Source: Maricaulis maris MCS10
GTDB lineage: Bacteria; Pseudomonadota; Alphaproteobacteria; Caulobacterales; Maricaulaceae
Direction of reading: 5' to 3'
DNA length: 64,000 nt
Assembly: GCF_000014745.1 (NCBI RefSeq)
Contig: NC_008347.1
Span: 2,000,001-2,064,000 of the forward strand
In this document: positions 17,342 to 26,233 of the stretch, piece by piece
Numbering within the stretch: the first letter of the stretch is position 1
Layout of the letters: each line of letters begins with the position of its first letter
Notes under the pieces: model-generated
Databases searched by the model: none
Told to the model about the DNA's origin: nothing
Seen by the model: the letters and a program-made list of their open reading frames with translations, nothing else
Translations under genes and position numbers: made by a program

Positions 17342-19471
17342 ATGAAACGCCTCGGTCTCGCCCTCGGCCTGATAATTGTTCTGCTCATCGCCGCCGCCTT
17401 CATCCTGCCCTCGGTCATCCCGACCTCGACCTATCGCGATCCGGTCGAGACCGCCGCCCGCGACGCGCTCAATCGCGATGTCACGCTCGGCGGTGACATC
17501 TCCTTGCAAATCCTGCCGCAATTGCAGATCCGCGCCAGCGAGGTGTCGATTGCCAATGTCGACGGATTTGGCGACGAGGCATTCGCTGAAATGCGCGAAA
17601 TGCGGGTCGGTCTACGCCTGATCCCGCTCTTGAGCCGCCGGGTGGAGATCACCGAATTCGTGCTGGTCGAGCCGACCATCCGCCTGGCGCAGAACCGGCG
17701 CGGCAATAACTGGACATTCACGGCGCCGGACGCGGACATGGCGGCACCGGCCCCGGCGGCGGATGGCGGTTTCGTGCGCGGCGATGGCGCCCTGCCGATC
17801 GAGGCCAGCTTCGGGGATGTCCGGATCGAGAATGGCGCGCTGCATTTCACCGATGGCAGCGAGACCCGTTCGATCACCGGTCTCGACCTCAATATCGCCC
17901 TGCCCTCGCTCGACACGGAAACCCGCCTCACCGGCGCGCTCAATGCCGATGGCGAGAGCCTGAGTTTCACGGCCAGTATCGGCTCGATCCGCGACTTCTT
18001 CGAAGGGCGCGAGACCCCTGTCTCACTGGGCCTGGGCGGCAATCTGGCGGCGTTGAGCTTTGATGGGCGCATTCTGGCCGGCGAGGCCATCGCCTATGAC
18101 GGCGAGATTGACGCCAACATCCCCTCGCTGCGGGCGCTAGCCGCCTTTGCCGGCTCGCCCCTTCCCGCCGGCGACAATCTGGAAGCCTTCCGTGCGGTCG
18201 GCAATCTGAGCGGCACGCCCGGCGAATTGGCGCTACAGGCCCGCACGCTGAGACTAGACGCCATCAGCGGCCAGGCCGACCTGACCGTCAATCTAACCGG
18301 CGACCGGCCGCGCCTGACCGGCGGGCTGGAGCTGGCAGAACTCGATGTGAACCCGTATCTGCCGGCCGTCGCGGAAACCCCGCAGCCAACCGGTTCGGGC
18401 GGGATTCCGCCGTGGAGCGAGGCACCGATCGATCTGGCAGGCCTTGGCATTGTCGATGCCGATTTGCGGCTGACCGTCGATCGCCTGCAATTCCAGGCGA
18501 TCGAGATCACGGATGCGCGATTGCGGGCGCGGTTGAACAATAGCCGCCTGGAAGTAAACCTCGAGAATGTCGGACTGTATGAAGGTCAGGGCAACGCCAC
18601 CATCGTCGCCAATAACCGCAGTGCCCGGCCAAGTTTTTCGCTCGTTGCGGCAATGAACGGGCTCGATGCCGGTCCCTTCCTTGAAGCCGCAGCCGGTTTC
18701 GACAAATTGCTCGGAACGGGCGACCTGTCGCTGGAACTCGCCGCCTCCGGCAATTCTCAGGCGGCTATCATGAATTCGCTCGACGGATCCGGTGATTTCA
18801 GCTTCGCGGACGGCGCCATCGTCGGCATCAATGTCGCCGAGACCATCCGCAATGTCAGCAGCCTGGTGTCCGGCGGCTCCAACAGCGCAACGGACAGTGA
18901 AGACGAAACCGCGGCCAGCACCGGCGAGCAGCAGACCACCGACTTCTCGTCGCTGACCGGCAGCTTCTCGATCGTCGACGGGCAGATTGCCCAGCGCGAC
19001 CTGCTGATGCTGTCGCCACTCTTGCGCATCGAGGGGGCCGGAACGGTGAACCTGCCGGCCCAGTCACTGGACTATCGCCTGCGCCCGCGCGCCGTCGCCT
19101 CGATCGAAGGCCAGGGCGGCAATCGCGACCTTCAGGGCATCACCGTCCCGATCCGCCTGCGCGGCGGCTTCAACGACGTCTCGGTCGGTGTCGATACCGA
19201 AGCTGTCGGTCAGGCCCTGCTTCAAGGCGCGCTCAACAATGCGCTGGGCAGCGACGGCGCGACCTCGCCGCGCGATGCCCTGCGCGATGGCCTGCTCAAC
19301 GCGATCGGGCTCAGCGACGACCGTAATGATGAACCGGCGGATGGCGAGACCACCGAGTCCCGCCCGGATCCGGCCGAGCAACTCTTGCGCGGCTTGCTCA
19401 ACCAGCGCCGCAATCGGGACGGGAACCAAGACGGGGACCAGGACGATCCGCCCAACGACGACCCGCAATGA
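17342..19471 (+). CDS. AsmA-family inner-membrane-anchored protein
   Basis: The N-terminal membrane anchor (LALGLIIVLLIAAAFILPSVI) is followed by the AsmA start signature (VETAARDALNRDVTLGGDISLQILPQLQIRASEVSIAN). A long beta-rich periplasmic body and the C-terminal AsmA block with LLRIEGAGTVNLPAQSLDYRLRP follow. The last 30 residues are Asn/Asp/Gln/Arg-rich low complexity. AsmA-like proteins are implicated in lipid transport to, or assembly of, the outer membrane. ATG 17342 precedes the anchor directly; length about 709 residues. An Ala/Pro linker near residues 135-150 splits the first domain. Confidence 0.85.
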   Translation: MKRLGLALGLIIVLLIAAAFILPSVIPTSTYRDPVETAARDALNRDVTLGGDISLQILPQLQIRASEVSIANVDGFGDEAFAEMREMRVGLRLIPLLSRRVEITEFVLVEPTIRLAQNRRGNNWTFTAPDADMAAPAPAADGGFVRGDGALPIEASFGDVRIENGALHFTDGSETRSITGLDLNIALPSLDTETRLTGALNADGESLSFTASIGSIRDFFEGRETPVSLGLGGNLAALSFDGRILAGEAIAYDGEIDANIPSLRALAAFAGSPLPAGDNLEAFRAVGNLSGTPGELALQARTLRLDAISGQADLTVNLTGDRPRLTGGLELAELDVNPYLPAVAETPQPTGSGGIPPWSEAPIDLAGLGIVDADLRLTVDRLQFQAIEITDARLRARLNNSRLEVNLENVGLYEGQGNATIVANNRSARPSFSLVAAMNGLDAGPFLEAAAGFDKLLGTGDLSLELAASGNSQAAIMNSLDGSGDFSFADGAIVGINVAETIRNVSSLVSGGSNSATDSEDETAASTGEQQTTDFSSLTGSFSIVDGQIAQRDLLMLSPLLRIEGAGTVNLPAQSLDYRLRPRAVASIEGQGGNRDLQGITVPIRLRGGFNDVSVGVDTEAVGQALLQGALNNALGSDGATSPRDALRDGLLNAIGLSDDRNDEPADGETTESRPDPAEQLLRGLLNQRRNRDGNQDGDQDDPPNDDPQ

Positions 19472-19585
19472 CCGTCAGGGTGATCATGACGATGAACACA
19501 GGATGACGCGGCCGTGCGGGCTGGGTTCACCGCTCATGTGAGACGGTCCGGTCAGATACTGCCAAGACACTCGAGGGAGACGGAG

Positions 19586-20797
19586 ATGAACATGAAACGC
19601 TTGGGACAGGCCGCCATCGGCCTACTGCTCACCGGGCTGGCCGGACAGGCCGCCGCACAGACGATCATCCTCTATGAGGACACCGGTTTTCGCGGGCGGG
19701 AAGTTCGGGTGACCGGCGATGTCCGCAATCTCGACTCGGTCCGCTTCAACGACCGCGCCTCCTCCTTCCGGATCGTCTCCGGCGAGTGGGAGCTTTGCCA
19801 GCACGATGACTATAACGGCACCTGCGAACTGCACGGTTCCGACCAGGCCAGCATGGGCCGGATGAATGACCAGCTGACCTCCCTGCGTCCGGTCCAAGCC
19901 GGGCGCCCCGGACGTCCGGGCGGGTCGGGTCCGTCTCTCACCTTCTACTCTGGCCCCAATTACACGGGACGCTCGGTGACGATCAGCACCAGCGTCAGCA
20001 ATTTCCAGCAGATCGGCTTCAATGATCAGGCCCGTTCGGTCCGTCATTCAGGTCGCGGCACCTGGATTGCCTGCCAGGACGCCAATTTCGAAGGCTCCTG
20101 CATGGAGATTTCCGGCGATCTCTCCAATATCGGTGGCGGCATGGGCGGTCAGATCAGCTCGGCCGAACCCGATTATGCCGGACGGCCAAGCCGGCCCGGT
20201 CGCGGCGGCGGCAATGTTCCGCGTTCCGGCGTCTTCCTGTTTGACGGCGCTGCCTTCAACGGTCAGCGGCTCGCCGTCGACCGCGACATCTCCAATCTCA
20301 CCCGGATGGGCTTCAATGACCGGGCCGACAGCCTGATCGTGGCGCGCGGCGAGACCTGGATCGTGTGCGATGATGAAGGCTTCACCGACAGCTGTCAGCG
20401 GGTCGAGGGCGAAGTCTCCGATCTGTCTCGCCTGGGCCTGCGCAACCGCATCACCTCCTTGCGCCGGGTTGACGACAGCTGGGGCGGCCCCGGCGGCGGC
20501 TATCCCGGTCCGGGTGGACCGCGCGCCGATATTCGCGGTGGCACCCGCGGTGTGGACTCGCTGTTCTTCGCCCGCCCGGAGATCAACGGCTACGCGGTGG
20601 ACCATTGCCTGGGCAGTTACGGCAATCGCTGCGATCAATATGCTGCCGACCAGATGTGTCAGGCTGTCGGCATGCGCCGTGCCGCGCACTATTCCGTCGA
20701 CCGGTACAACCGGACCCGGACCTGGTTCATGGGCCAGAACCAGGCTTGCAATTCCGGCCAATGCGCCGCGCTGGTCGACGTGCTCTGCACCGAGTAG
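19586..20797 (+). CDS. Secreted protein with three beta/gamma-crystallin units
   Basis: After a signal peptide (LLLTGLAGQAAAQ) come three repeats of the beta/gamma-crystallin type. They are marked by ILYEDTGFRGREV, LTFYSGPNYTGRSV and FLFDGAAFNGQRL, each paired with a second motif (WELCQHDDYNGTC, WIACQDANFEGSC, WIVCDDEGFTDSC) and a conserved FNDRA/FNDQA segment. Gly/Pro/Arg linkers separate them. A Cys-rich C-terminal domain of about 70 residues follows (CLGSYGNRCDQYAADQMC). ATG 19586 follows GAGGGAGACGGAG. Calcium binding or adhesion is possible from the family, but the ligand residues are not clear here. Confidence 0.8.
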   Translation: MNMKRLGQAAIGLLLTGLAGQAAAQTIILYEDTGFRGREVRVTGDVRNLDSVRFNDRASSFRIVSGEWELCQHDDYNGTCELHGSDQASMGRMNDQLTSLRPVQAGRPGRPGGSGPSLTFYSGPNYTGRSVTISTSVSNFQQIGFNDQARSVRHSGRGTWIACQDANFEGSCMEISGDLSNIGGGMGGQISSAEPDYAGRPSRPGRGGGNVPRSGVFLFDGAAFNGQRLAVDRDISNLTRMGFNDRADSLIVARGETWIVCDDEGFTDSCQRVEGEVSDLSRLGLRNRITSLRRVDDSWGGPGGGYPGPGGPRADIRGGTRGVDSLFFARPEINGYAVDHCLGSYGNRCDQYAADQMCQAVGMRRAAHYSVDRYNRTRTWFMGQNQACNSGQCAALVDVLCTE

Positions 20798-20820
20798 GCC
20801 TGGATTGACGAGCATGAATG

Positions 20821-20850
20821 CGCCGCCCCCGGCAAAGGGGCGGCGTTTTT
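20821..20850 (+). terminator. Rho-independent terminator
   Basis: CGCCGCCCC stem, loop GGCAAA-like, GGGGCGGCG return arm and T5, directly after the crystallin-repeat gene. Confidence 0.9.
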
Positions 20851-20904
20851 CATGCGCAAATCTCATAATACTGGCACGACAGTGTTGGGTTGGACCCGGA
20901 TCTG

Positions 20905-20938
20905 GCGTATATTAGTTGCATATGAAACTAATATACGC
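20905..20938. promoter_or_regulatory. 34-bp near-perfect palindrome, probable operator of phhA
   Basis: Arms GCGTATATTAGTT and AACTAATATACGC are exact inverted repeats around GCATATGA, whose inner CATATG is itself palindromic; only one pair mismatches across 34 bp. It ends 23 bp before the phhA start, so a bound repressor or activator would sit on the promoter or leader. The regulator is not encoded next to it. An Lrp/AsnC- or GntR-type dimer is a guess. Confidence 0.75.
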
Positions 20939-20961
20939 ACCCGCGCCAACGGAGCAGCGAC

Positions 20962-21843
20962 ATGCCTGTGAATGATCCCGTCATTGCCGAACAGGAACCG
21001 GCAGCCGACTTTACCATCGACCAGAAATGGGATCGCTACACCGCCGGCGAACACGCAATCTGGACGACGCTTTACGAGCGCCAGATGGGCGTCCTGAAAG
21101 GCCGCGCCGCGCCGGAACACTTTGCCGGGCTCGACATGCTGAACCTCAATGAGGGTGGCATTCCCGATTTCCGCCGCGTCAATGAAAAGCTGGAAAAGCT
21201 GACCGGCTGGACTGTCGTCACGGTGCCGGGCCTGATCCCGGAAAAGGATTTCTACGAGCACCTGGCCAATCGGCGCTTCGTGTCGGGTCGTTTCATCCGC
21301 GACGGAGAGACGCTGGACTACCTGCCAGAGCCGGACATCTTCCACGACGTGTTCGGACATGTCCCCCTGCTGACCCAACCGGTCTTTGCCGACTATATGC
21401 AGGCCTATGGCAAGGGCGGGCTTCGCTCACTGGAATTCGACGCGATCAAGCACATGGCGCGGCTATATTGGTACACGGTTGAATTCGGGCTGATCAATAC
21501 GCCGGAAGGCCGACGCATCTACGGCGCGGGCATTGTCTCATCGCGGACGGAATCGATATTCAGTCTCGAAGGGAAATCCCCGAACCGCCTGCACTTCGAT
21601 CTCGAACGCATCATGCAGACGGACTACCGCTATGATGACTTCCAGCAAAGCTACTTCGTGATCGACAGCTATGAAGAGTTGATGGAAGCGACCTACGCCG
21701 ACTTTGCACCCATCTATGAAAGCCTGCCGGGACGCCCCGAATACAAGCCGAGCGATCTGCTCGATACGGACAGGGTCTATTCGCGCGGCACCCAGGATTA
21801 TGCGCGCAAGGGTGGCTTGTTGGGAGATGCCGAGCCGGTTTGA
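20962..21843 (+). CDS. phhA: Phenylalanine 4-monooxygenase
   Basis: This pterin- and iron-dependent hydroxylase converts phenylalanine to tyrosine. Iron ligands are visible as H128 and H133 in PDIFHDVFGHVPLL and E174 in YWYTVEFGL. GLIPEKDFYEHLANRRFVSGRFIR is the typical bacterial pterin-domain start. The 293 residues fit the bacterial single-domain type without a regulatory ACT domain. A 34-bp palindrome lies just upstream. No pterin dehydratase (phhB) or tyrosine catabolism gene is in the window. Confidence 0.95.
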   Translation: MPVNDPVIAEQEPAADFTIDQKWDRYTAGEHAIWTTLYERQMGVLKGRAAPEHFAGLDMLNLNEGGIPDFRRVNEKLEKLTGWTVVTVPGLIPEKDFYEHLANRRFVSGRFIRDGETLDYLPEPDIFHDVFGHVPLLTQPVFADYMQAYGKGGLRSLEFDAIKHMARLYWYTVEFGLINTPEGRRIYGAGIVSSRTESIFSLEGKSPNRLHFDLERIMQTDYRYDDFQQSYFVIDSYEELMEATYADFAPIYESLPGRPEYKPSDLLDTDRVYSRGTQDYARKGGLLGDAEPV

Positions 21844-21862
21844 CCGCCCGGCCCGAAACCGT

Positions 21863-22306
21863 TCAGCCCGGCGCGCCGATCAACTCGGGCGTCACGCGCC
21901 CATCGCTCGTCTCAGCCAGTCTGACAGTTCCGGTCTTGGCCACGGCCTCGGCGAGTTTGACACGGGACACGGGCTTGACGATGTAAAACGTCGATCCGGC
22001 CTGTCGGCATTTTTCTTCCATTTCCGGATTTTTCGCGCCGGAATAAACACCGATCGAACCGCCACCCAAGGAGCCAGCCGCCTCGCGAATGAAAGCGAGT
22101 GCGTCGCCGCCTGCCAGGCTGAGGTCGCACAGAACCAGAACCGGCACCTCGTTGAGGGATCGCAGATGAGTCAAAGCATCATCCGGGCGCGTGAAGCCTT
22201 CGAATGCGAAGTCGACTCCAGCATCCTCGAGATCCGCCTTGAACAGGAAATGCTCATCGGGATCATCGTCTACCAATATGACCGAAACGGGTTGTGCGTC
22301 AGGCAA
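21863..22306 (-). CDS. Single-domain response regulator
   Basis: This receiver domain has the acidic cluster VILVDDDPDEH, the phospho-acceptor Asp in VLCDLSLAGG, a Ser in GVYSGAK and Lys in FYIVKPVS; no output domain. The start is TTG at 22306, preceded by GGGGGAGG six bases upstream; another TTG at 22339 would add 11 residues with no ribosome site. It is convergent with phhA (19 bp between stops). The upstream gap to the ast genes is about 100 bp. Partner kinase unknown. Confidence 0.82.
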   Translation of the reverse strand: MPDAQPVSVILVDDDPDEHFLFKADLEDAGVDFAFEGFTRPDDALTHLRSLNEVPVLVLCDLSLAGGDALAFIREAAGSLGGGSIGVYSGAKNPEMEEKCRQAGSTFYIVKPVSRVKLAEAVAKTGTVRLAETSDGRVTPELIGAPG

Positions 22307-22407
22307 TTCCGCCCTCCCCCGACGAATTGAAGGCGGCAAACTATCACGAAATTTCGGTTTGGATAGGGCGTTGAAGAATAGGATTATTCTACGTTGCCAA
22401 TCACCAG

Positions 22408-23748
22408 TCAGGCACGCTGGAATGGGTAAAAGTCATCACCCAGATTCAAAATCCCAGTGAGCGCATCCAAGGCTGCGCGCGATTCGGTCAACAAGGCGGG
22501 GTCTCCCAGCTCATCCGGGGCCAGTCGGTCACGATAATGTGTACTCGCCCAGACCTTCAACTGATCGTACAGGGCGCCATTCATCAGCGCCGACGGCGTG
22601 ACGGCAGCCAGCTCTTCCGGGGTCAGGACGACCCGCAAACGCAGGCAGGCCGGCCCGCCACCATTACGCATCGACTGGCGCACATCGACGAATTCCACAC
22701 GGCCAATCGAGCCATTGCCGGCAACCATGGCGGAACAATAGGCCCGGGTCGTCTCGGTTTCTTCGGTTTCCTTGGGCGCGATCAGGACCAGGCGATCCTC
22801 GTCCGGCCATTCCAGTAGCTGCGAGTTGAACAGATAGCTGGTGATGGCGTCGCCGATCGGCACCTCGGCTTCCGGCACTTCCACAAAGACCGGTTCAAAC
22901 AAGCCATCGGCGGCGCGCCGGATGGAGTCCAGGGCCCCGGCTTTGTCGTCAAAGGCCAATTCATGGAAGAATAGTGTCTTCGCCGTGCCCACGCACACTA
23001 CATCATTATGGAAGGCCCCGGCGTCGATCGCTGCCTGGGACTGGCGCAGGAAGACGCACCGCTTGAGGTCCAGACCGTGTGAGCGCGCCACGGCCTCACA
23101 GGCTTCGCGGGTCTGCCGGGCCGGATAGGCACCGGCCCAGTTCTCACCGGCCGCCCGGCCATAAACGAAAATCTCGACACCCGGACCGCCTTGCTCGGCG
23201 CACAGCCGGACATGATTGGCCGCCCCCTCATCGGCAAAATCCGCCTGCATCGGCAGGGGATCATGAACCGCAAAGCGTTCCGTGTCGGCAAACGCCCAGG
23301 ACAGGCTGCGCTGCGTCTGCCGCCCTTCGATGGAGCGATGCAAGGTGGTGAGAAGATTGGCTGGCGTGAAATGGAGTTTTCCATCGCCCGTGTCGGCTGA
23401 AGGCGAGACCGTTGCGGCGTTGGCCGCCCACATGGGTGACGCCGAACTCGCCTTGCGAACCAATCCCGGTGCCTGTTTCCAGGCCGTTTCTATGACTTGC
23501 GAATCCGACCCCGAAAAACCGGCCCGCCGCAATAATGGCAGGAAGGGACGCTCGTGCGGCGGCAGCAAGCCTTGCACCAGACCGGCGTCCGCGAGGCGCT
23601 TCATCTTGGTCAGCCCCTCCAGAACGCCTTCGCGTGGTGACGAGACCAGCCCCTCATTGCGGGCACTGGCCAGATTGCCGTCGGACAGACCACCATAATT
23701 ATGGGTTGGACCAATCAGACCGTCGAAATTTGCCTCGCGCGCCCGCAT
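22408..23748 (-). CDS. astB: N-succinylarginine dihydrolase
   Basis: AstB converts N2-succinylarginine to N2-succinylornithine, CO2 and ammonia, step 2 of the arginine succinyltransferase pathway. The N-terminal EANFDGLIGPTHNYGGLSDGN and the C-terminal RNGGGPACLRLRVVL with the catalytic Cys are diagnostic; 446 residues is normal. ATG 23748 starts 2 bp after the astD stop, so the two are translationally close. Confidence 0.95.
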   Translation of the reverse strand: MRAREANFDGLIGPTHNYGGLSDGNLASARNEGLVSSPREGVLEGLTKMKRLADAGLVQGLLPPHERPFLPLLRRAGFSGSDSQVIETAWKQAPGLVRKASSASPMWAANAATVSPSADTGDGKLHFTPANLLTTLHRSIEGRQTQRSLSWAFADTERFAVHDPLPMQADFADEGAANHVRLCAEQGGPGVEIFVYGRAAGENWAGAYPARQTREACEAVARSHGLDLKRCVFLRQSQAAIDAGAFHNDVVCVGTAKTLFFHELAFDDKAGALDSIRRAADGLFEPVFVEVPEAEVPIGDAITSYLFNSQLLEWPDEDRLVLIAPKETEETETTRAYCSAMVAGNGSIGRVEFVDVRQSMRNGGGPACLRLRVVLTPEELAAVTPSALMNGALYDQLKVWASTHYRDRLAPDELGDPALLTESRAALDALTGILNLGDDFYPFQRA

Positions 23749-23750
23749 GA

Positions 23751-25199
23751 TCAGTCCACGCCTCGCACGGCCATGCGCTCGGGAGAGCGCGCAGCCTGGG
23801 TTGCCACCGGATATGCGCAGTAGTCGGCCGCGTAATAGGCACTCGGACGCAGATTGCCCGACTGCCCCGGTCCGCCGAATGGCATGTTGGAGGCCGCACC
23901 ACAGGTCGGGCGGTTCCAGTTGACGATCCCGGCACGGCTTTCGATCCAGAAGCGATCCCACAAGGCCTCGTCGTCAGACACCAGGCCCGATGACAGGCCA
24001 TAGGCGGTATCATTGGCGGCGGCGATGGCCTCGTCGAAACTGGCGACACGCACCACCTGGATGAGCGGACCGAAGACTTCCTCGTCGGGCACCTCGACGC
24101 CGGTGACATCAAGCAGTCCGGGACGCAGGAAGGCATCACCGAGCCCGGAGACCCGCGCGGCTTCCAGAAGCGGCCGCGCGCCCCGTCGCACCAGGTCGGT
24201 TTGGGCGTCTAGCACGCCCTGGGCCGCCGTCGCAGAGACAAGCGGACCGATGAAGGGCTCTTCGGCGGCATCCCAGCGATCAATCGTCAGCTGCCCGGCG
24301 ATCCGGATGATCTCGGCAATCACGGCCTCTCCGAATTCACCCTCGGGCAGGATCAGGCGCCGGGCGCAGGAACAGCGCTGGCCGGCGGTGATATAGGCAG
24401 AATTCACAGCAATGCGGGCCGCGGCTTCCGCGTCCTGCGCGCCCCAGACAACAAGCGGATTATTGCCGCCCATTTCAAGCGCCAGCTGGATACCCGTGCG
24501 GCCGGCGAACTTCTCATGGATGAACTTGCCCGTCCCCCAGGAGCCAGTGAACAGGACACCGTCCAGCTGCGCATTGTCCAGCGCCGCAGCACCGGTTTCG
24601 CGGGCGCCCTGCACGAGATTCATGACACCGGCCGGCAGGCCCGCCGCCTCCCAGGCCTTCATCATCGCCTCACCGACGCCCGGCGTGATTTCAGACGGTT
24701 TGAAGACGATCACATTGCCGGCGATCAGGGCCGGAACAATGTGGCCATTGGGAAGGTGCCCGGGAAAATTATACGGCCCCAGCACGAACATGACGCCCAG
24801 CGGTTTGTGGGCCAGGCGGGCATATCCAAAAGCGGTTTCGCTCTCATGGCCGGATGTGCGCTCGGCATAGGCCTTCACCGAAATATCGATCTTGCCGATC
24901 ATTGCCCCGACCTCGCCCAGACCTTCCCAGCGCGGCTTTCCGGTCTCGCGGGAGATCAGCTCGGCCAGATCCGCCTTGCGCGCTTCCAGTTCGGACTTGA
25001 AACGCTCGACGATCGCGATCCGCTCACCGAGCGGACGTCGACCCCAACCGGAAAAGGCTGCCCGCGCAGCCGCGAAGGCCGCGTCGACATCACCAGGACC
25101 GGCAGCCTTTCCAGACCAAACAATGCTGTCGTCAGCCGGATTGTGGGACTTGATTTCGGCGCCGCTACCGTCGCGCCACTCACCATTGATGAAATTCAT
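23751..25199 (-). CDS. astD: N-succinylglutamate 5-semialdehyde dehydrogenase
   Basis: This aldehyde dehydrogenase superfamily enzyme catalyses step 4 of the AST pathway, oxidising succinylglutamate semialdehyde with NAD. FVLGPYNFPGHLPNGHIVPAL, EMGGNNPLVVWGAQD and the catalytic Cys region AYITAGQRCSCARR fit AstD. ATG 25199 (MNFINGEW) lies 4 bp downstream of the astA stop. 482 residues. A longer in-frame upstream reading overlaps astA and is rejected. Confidence 0.94.
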   Translation of the reverse strand: MNFINGEWRDGSGAEIKSHNPADDSIVWSGKAAGPGDVDAAFAAARAAFSGWGRRPLGERIAIVERFKSELEARKADLAELISRETGKPRWEGLGEVGAMIGKIDISVKAYAERTSGHESETAFGYARLAHKPLGVMFVLGPYNFPGHLPNGHIVPALIAGNVIVFKPSEITPGVGEAMMKAWEAAGLPAGVMNLVQGARETGAAALDNAQLDGVLFTGSWGTGKFIHEKFAGRTGIQLALEMGGNNPLVVWGAQDAEAAARIAVNSAYITAGQRCSCARRLILPEGEFGEAVIAEIIRIAGQLTIDRWDAAEEPFIGPLVSATAAQGVLDAQTDLVRRGARPLLEAARVSGLGDAFLRPGLLDVTGVEVPDEEVFGPLIQVVRVASFDEAIAAANDTAYGLSSGLVSDDEALWDRFWIESRAGIVNWNRPTCGAASNMPFGGPGQSGNLRPSAYYAADYCAYPVATQAARSPERMAVRGVD

Positions 25200-25203
25200 C
25201 TTC

Positions 25204-26220
25204 CTATCCTTTGTGTCGCCAGAAGCGGGCGCGATCGCCTTCACGCAGATCGAGCGCCTGCATCGTGTCATAGGAGACGCCGACAATATCGCCGTCATCG
25301 ACCACCTGGGCCTGGCAGGTCCGGAAGTCGTCGAACCGGTCGGTCGAGAGAATCCCGGTCGCGCCACCGGACGTGGTCGCCGACTTGACGGTTACTTCCC
25401 GGCTCTCGCGCAGCGTGCGGATGTTCTCGGTCCAGTTCGAGACCAGCGGACCACCATCAAAGACGTCGACATAGCGGTCATAATGGAAGCCCTCCCACTT
25501 CAGGAGATTGTAGGCACCCTCACCGTCCTTGTGGACTTTGCCGATCACGGCGCGGGCCGCTTCCGGCAACAGGTCGACATAGATCAGGTGCTGCGGTCCC
25601 AGATCGAGGATGAACTGATTGTCGGTCGCCGCCGACAGCCGGTCGGCATCATCGAAATCCATCCGGAAGAAGGGCCGCGAAACGTGATCGAAAAAGGGCG
25701 AGGAGCCGTCTTCGTGGACCACACCGCGCAACTCAGCGAGGACCTTCTCGCCGAACCGCTGCGGGCCGGCGGCGATCAGCAGGTATCGGGACTGGGCGAC
25801 TAGCCGCCCTGCCCCACTGCCGCGCCCGGCTTCGGAGACGAACAGCGTTCCAACCTCGGAAGCCCCGGCGAAGTCATTGACCAGCAGCATCGCGTCCATG
25901 TCAAAACGCCGATCCGCCTCGATAGAATGCTGGGCCAGGGTCATGATCTTGAAATCCCAATAGGGCTTCGACACGCCGACCATCGCCTTGACCGCCGAAC
26001 AGCCGACGATCCGGCCACTCTCAGTGTCCTCCAGCATCAGCTGGTAAGTGTCCTCGGTCTGCTCCTCGCCGGGACTGGAAAACGCCGCTTCCGACTTTGC
26101 CAGTCGCTCCTCGAGAACCTCGGGAGGCACTGCGAGCGACGTAAAGCCGGTGCCCGCTTCCTCTGCCAGACGAACCAGCGCATCGAGGTCCGTCTTCCTG
26201 GCGGCACGTACAATCAGCAT
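25204..26220 (-). CDS. astA: Arginine N-succinyltransferase
   Basis: AstA transfers succinyl from succinyl-CoA to arginine, the first AST step. The GNAT-like N-terminus (MLIVRAARKTDLDALVRLAEEAGTGFTSL) and the AstA block FDGGPLVSNWTENIRTLRES are clear. One chain of 338 residues. ATG 26220 follows GGGGAGATC. It is 13 bp downstream of the M20 hydrolase stop; the four genes form one operon. Confidence 0.94.
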   Translation of the reverse strand: MLIVRAARKTDLDALVRLAEEAGTGFTSLAVPPEVLEERLAKSEAAFSSPGEEQTEDTYQLMLEDTESGRIVGCSAVKAMVGVSKPYWDFKIMTLAQHSIEADRRFDMDAMLLVNDFAGASEVGTLFVSEAGRGSGAGRLVAQSRYLLIAAGPQRFGEKVLAELRGVVHEDGSSPFFDHVSRPFFRMDFDDADRLSAATDNQFILDLGPQHLIYVDLLPEAARAVIGKVHKDGEGAYNLLKWEGFHYDRYVDVFDGGPLVSNWTENIRTLRESREVTVKSATTSGGATGILSTDRFDDFRTCQAQVVDDGDIVGVSYDTMQALDLREGDRARFWRHKG

Positions 26221-26233
26221 GATCTCTCCCCGA

